DNA of 64,000 nucleotides, taken from Paraspadella gotoi (taxonomy: Eukaryota > Chaetognatha). Location: positions 11,182,703-11,246,702 of the forward strand of contig CM119263.1 in assembly GCA_051294375.1 (NCBI GenBank), in the 5' to 3' direction. The notes beneath the pieces were generated by a model. That model saw only the letters and a program-made list of their open reading frames with translations. It did not search any database and was not told where the DNA came from. Made by a program: the position numbers and the translations under genes. Below are positions 60,563-64,000 of this stretch, in pieces (the stretch's first letter is position 1; every line of letters starts with the position of its first letter).

Positions 60563-63458
60563 AAAAATTACAACGTAACACCAAGTATTTAACGACATTT
60601 TTGGGTTCGATCCTTTTTTTTTTTAAACTCGACGAAAATTGTATCAAGATGGGTTTACGTGCCGTTATTGTGATGTTATTGAATTACTGAGTTTCAAAAG
60701 TCCAACTCGGCAAATTTATGATGTCGGCGAAATGAAAAAAAATTCTTCTAATTCTCCAAAAGGAATTTTTCATAGAGACATTTAAGTAAAGTAAACCAAG
60801 CTTCAATACTTCGAAGTTTTCTTTTGCAAATGCCGATAGCTTGTAATTTGACTGACAAAAAATATTATTTAGTCTTTCGAAAAAATTATGTTTGTGAAAA
60901 GATCAAATTCTGTAGAAAAAATCTCAATAGATCATGATATAGTAAAATGTTTTCTTTCGAATTATCATTACTATTACTTCGCTGATAACCCAGTTAACTT
61001 CGACCGCGAGTTCCAGGAGCGAGAGAATCCCGAAAAGTCATCACGTTGGTTTTATTATTGCTTGCTGCGACGACGACGACGACGACGCTCTGACTCACTG
61101 CCTATTCGTCTCGAGAATCCCGTAAAAAAATATACTAATTAAAAGAAAAGACGCTTTACGCGGACTCCCGTGGGGAAGACGACCAAGAAAGTTGAGGTGA
61201 AAAAGTCGAGAATTTCGCTTCCGTGGTTCGTTTCGTTTAGAAAGCGAGTTCACTCTGAACTACCGGCGAGAACAGTTTTAAAAGTCGGTTAAAATTAAAG
61301 CGAATTTTAAACTCGAAAACAAAACTATACTGAACAAATTAAATTATTCTTTAATTAATTATTTAAATTGTTTCTATCACCTTGAAATCGTTTTTCTCGT
61401 CAGGCATGAAGAAAGCCGATCTTCTGGAACGTGCGCGCGTGCAAAATCCCATGCGAGATTCTCGCACCAGTTTTTTTAAAAAAAATTACAGTGAAAGTAG
61501 GATTTATCTTTCAGCCAAATTTTATAAAACGGAATATGTTAACCCAGAAAAGTTTTTTTTTTAGTTAAGTTATATTTGATTTTAAGGATTATCATTGATT
61601 TAGCCTTTAAGAGAAAATAGATGAATTCGTTTTTGTTTTAACAAAGGTTCGCTGTAGTAGCAATAAGAGAAGAAAGGATCGAGTTTCTCTTTTACAAAAA
61701 AAGAAAGAAAATTTAATCGGTTTTTAATTACTGTTTTGGTTCGCCTATTCGGTCTTGTTTTCTTTTTTTTTCGTAGATTTATTTATGTTTTTTTAACGAA
61801 ACCTATAGAGAAGGTGAACAAATGTAAAAAGTACAAACAAGCGCTTCGAGCCAAGAGAATGTGAAATGAATTTGATAGTTCGAATAAATTCTTTCGGAAG
61901 CCAAAATAAAGTAAAGCCGGGTAGCCGGATGTAATTAAAAGGAAAATGGTAATGATTTTAGGGCCGCAAATGCTGACCAGATGATCCTCACTCTTTAATT
62001 TCCTCGATAGATCGCAGCGGGACATCATTTAAAAAAATTTATCCCGAGAAAAAAATATTTGACTAGATTTCGAGCAAAACCGGGTACCCGAATTACCTGA
62101 CATTTTTTTGGTTATTTTTATTATTATATTTGCGGTTCGGTTTTTCGTGTCGCGCAAATGACGTTTGTTAATTTTTTTAGTGAATTTCTGTCAAACAGGG
62201 ACGAGTCTGGTTTGGCTTTAATCGTAGGAAAAATCAACGCGTAAAATGTCCAGCTTGAGAGAAAGGGATATTTTTATATTCTGCTGTGCAACGTGGATTT
62301 GGTGCATGTCTTTTTTTAAAAATGAACTTGGTGAAAATAATGCAGAGTCAGTGAATCCTAAAAGTAGAATGTTTACAGTTATTTTATTTGTTTCTTATAG
62401 AAATTTGAAAGAAAGATGATAAGTGACGCAAACAAATGATTTCATAAAAAAATCAGAAAGCTGCCGCGCAACTTCCGAGTGAAAACAAAACGGCCGACTA
62501 CGATAAAGAGATTTCCCGTCGCCAAAATCTTGTGTCTATAATTAATTTGATCAAAAGTCGTGATTTTCTTTTGGCCGAAATCTTGAAAGACGGAAAGACA
62601 AGTCACAATTCATTTCCCCCCCAAAAAAAGAAATGGAAAGTTAAATCTGTCTGTTATGTTTAACTATATTTAAAAAACAAAAAGGCGACGACGATTGTAA
62701 TGAAAAAAAAAACCGATATCAGATATAAAGATAATTATTACAATTGTAAAAATAATAATAAAAAATAATAGCTGGATTATGGCAATAGATTAGGTTAGTG
62801 ATTGAGCTGAGGGATTAGGTTTAGGCTTAAGGTTGAGGGTTAAAAATTATTTTAAGGTCAGGTTAATGGATAAAGTTAGGTTTAGGGATTGGGGTTTGGT
62901 TTTAAGGTTATAAATTGATTCATCAGTTGATGTCTAAATTCAATTTTATAAAAAAACCGCCCAGTTTTTCATAAAGACAAGTTTTCCTAATGGTTTTCTT
63001 AGTAAAACAGAACTTTCATCCTGGGAAATAACTTCAAGCGAAGTTGCAGCACGTAAATAAACCGTTTCCTGTCCTCAAACAGGATTGAACTAGCCTTACC
63101 CAGTTTTTATTTGGTCTACCAGTTTAGACACAAAACGACAACGCTCATTAGTGGTAATTAAAAAACCACTCAAAATAGTAAAAGATGGTAATTTAACTCG
63201 TCCCAGCCGATTACCTGAAGGAAAAAAAAAACAATCAAACCGAAAACTGCGTATGAAAAAAGCTTGATTTTTTGTCTTATAATTTGAGTAGGGACGTCTA
63301 AAATTATTCGTTTCTCAATGTTAGCCGTTGGTAGCTTGTAAAGTTTAAACAGTATCCCATATGTTTTATATTTTTTTAAATCGTCCCCACGGTCTCCTAA
63401 AATATAGTTCGACATACTTCGACATTCCCTAATCCTACTTTTGACATCTCGCCTACAC
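60563..63458. other. Intergenic or intronic DNA, no firm gene
   Basis: AT-rich. A 60965-61110 patch with seven CGA repeats is open on the plus strand (DREFQERENPEKSSRWF) but has no family match I recognise. 62765-62915 is a telomere-like stretch (see findings). Further 5' exons of the hyaluronidase could hide here. Confidence 0.4.
62765..62990 (+). repeat. Degenerate telomere-like repeat block
   Basis: Runs of GATTAGGTTAG, GGGATTAGGTTTAGG, AAGGTTGAGGG and AAGTTAGGTTTAGGGATTGG, then AAAAAAACCGCCCAGTTTTT at the right side. The ending recalls the GCG/CCC-containing termini of the second TIR family, but a left terminus is not clear. Confidence 0.45.
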
Positions 63459-63628
63459 TCATTCTTTCGCCACAGGATTCGAATCAGGTATCGTCACAAT
63501 CGCAACGGGACAACGGAACTTTATTTTTAAACTTTCGTTAACCGACGCGAGTTGAACGACTCCTTTGGCTTGGTCGACCCGGATGTAGCCGGAAGAGTTG
63601 GTGAATCGAAAAGGAATATTACAATTTA
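63459..63628 (-). CDS. Probable terminal exon of a minus-strand gene, possibly cadherin-like
   Basis: An open frame after a minus-strand acceptor (GATAAG at 63629-63634) reads FRFTNSSGYIRVDQAKGVVQ then LASVNES, and ends in a stop at 63459-63461. F-x-F/I-x(3-5)-G-x-I-x-V resembles the middle of a cadherin repeat. GC content is far above its surroundings. The match is short and the family call is an inference. A second GC-rich minus-strand open stretch at 63868-64000 (LEPDFLPRIRYILTVLGADP) may be an earlier exon, though I could not join the two in phase. Confidence 0.35.
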
Positions 63629-63867
63629 CTTATCTCACGTTATTTCTTCATGGCTTCGATAAAAAAATGAGAAAAAAATGAAGTTAATTTTAAAAATAGA
63701 ATGCATTGTATAAATTAATCGATTAATTACTGTATAGAACTAAAACATTACTAATGTAGTGTTAGTCACTATAACTACTATCCCACAAACAATACAAGTA
63801 TCGGTGTCCAATTTTAAAACTAAGGGCCCTCCAAAAACAGGCTCTGCACCCACAAAAAAAAAGATCA

Positions 63868-64000
63868 CTTAAAAATGAGCGGATCGGCCCCCAGAACAGT
63901 GAGGATGTAGCGAATCCGCGGCAGGAAATCAGGCTCGAGAGTTGACGACCTGGAGGATGCTGAGGAATCGATCGACGGAGACAAACGATAACCAAAACAA
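63868..64000 (-). CDS. Possible coding exon cut by the right edge
   Basis: Open minus-strand frame (SSASSRSSTLEPDFL then PRIRYILTVLGADPLIFK) ending near a GTGATC donor-like site. GC-rich against AT-rich flanks. Family not recognised. It may belong with the 63459-63628 exon. Confidence 0.3.

Overview
This window is animal nuclear DNA, most likely from an invertebrate. It is AT-rich and holds GC-rich coding islands split by spliceosomal introns. It also has long dinucleotide microsatellites, tRNA-derived SINEs and several small inverted-repeat transposons. The genes are animal ones: a Kv-channel-interacting neuronal calcium sensor, a synaptophysin, Ly6/uPAR domains, DDAH, a BPI/LBP lipid-binding protein and a GH56 hyaluronidase. 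I cannot fix the phylum. Small introns (67-90 nt is common) sit beside one intron of about 33 kb. Five N runs between 31.0 and 34.8 kb mark it as a draft scaffold.

Layout, left to right. 57-1323 (+): 3' part of an unrecognised gene whose product ends in a CaaX box. 4687-7786 (+): a secreted or membrane protein with Ly6/uPAR-type cysteine motifs, four exons. 9602-10408 (+): an intronless synaptophysin. 11699-47415 (-): a KChIP-type EF-hand gene. Its last six exons lie at 11.7-13.8 kb. A phase-compatible, GC-rich first exon lies at 47.2 kb, so the microsatellite-rich stretch from 13.9 to 47.2 kb is best read as its first intron. 48914-51920 (+): a BPI/LBP family gene, eight exons, head-to-head with KChIP. 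53196-54749 (+): a complete four-exon DDAH. 56602-60098 or further (-): a membrane-anchored hyaluronidase with one EGF domain before and five after the GH56 domain, a transmembrane helix and a cytoplasmic tail, tail-to-tail with DDAH. 63459-64000 (-): fragments of another gene running off the right edge.

The genes do not form an operon or a pathway. Two of them (synaptophysin, KChIP) point to excitable or secretory cells, and the BPI/LBP protein and hyaluronidase act outside cells. Regulation cannot be read beyond start contexts and poly(A) signals.

The repeat fraction is the most unusual part. It includes a TA-flanked mariner-like element (2848-3404) and a family with about 25-bp terminal inverted repeats around a degenerate TTAGGG-like interior (6886-7094, with a further end at 54345). 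A second inverted-repeat family has similar interiors (16245-16482, 45975-46132). There is a four-copy tRNA-derived SINE family and a dispersed family with an ATTGGTTGTACCAAT end. A direct-plus-inverted duplication (34.3-39.9 kb) sits beside assembly gaps. Two introns, in KChIP and BPI/LBP, appear to use GC-AG splice sites.
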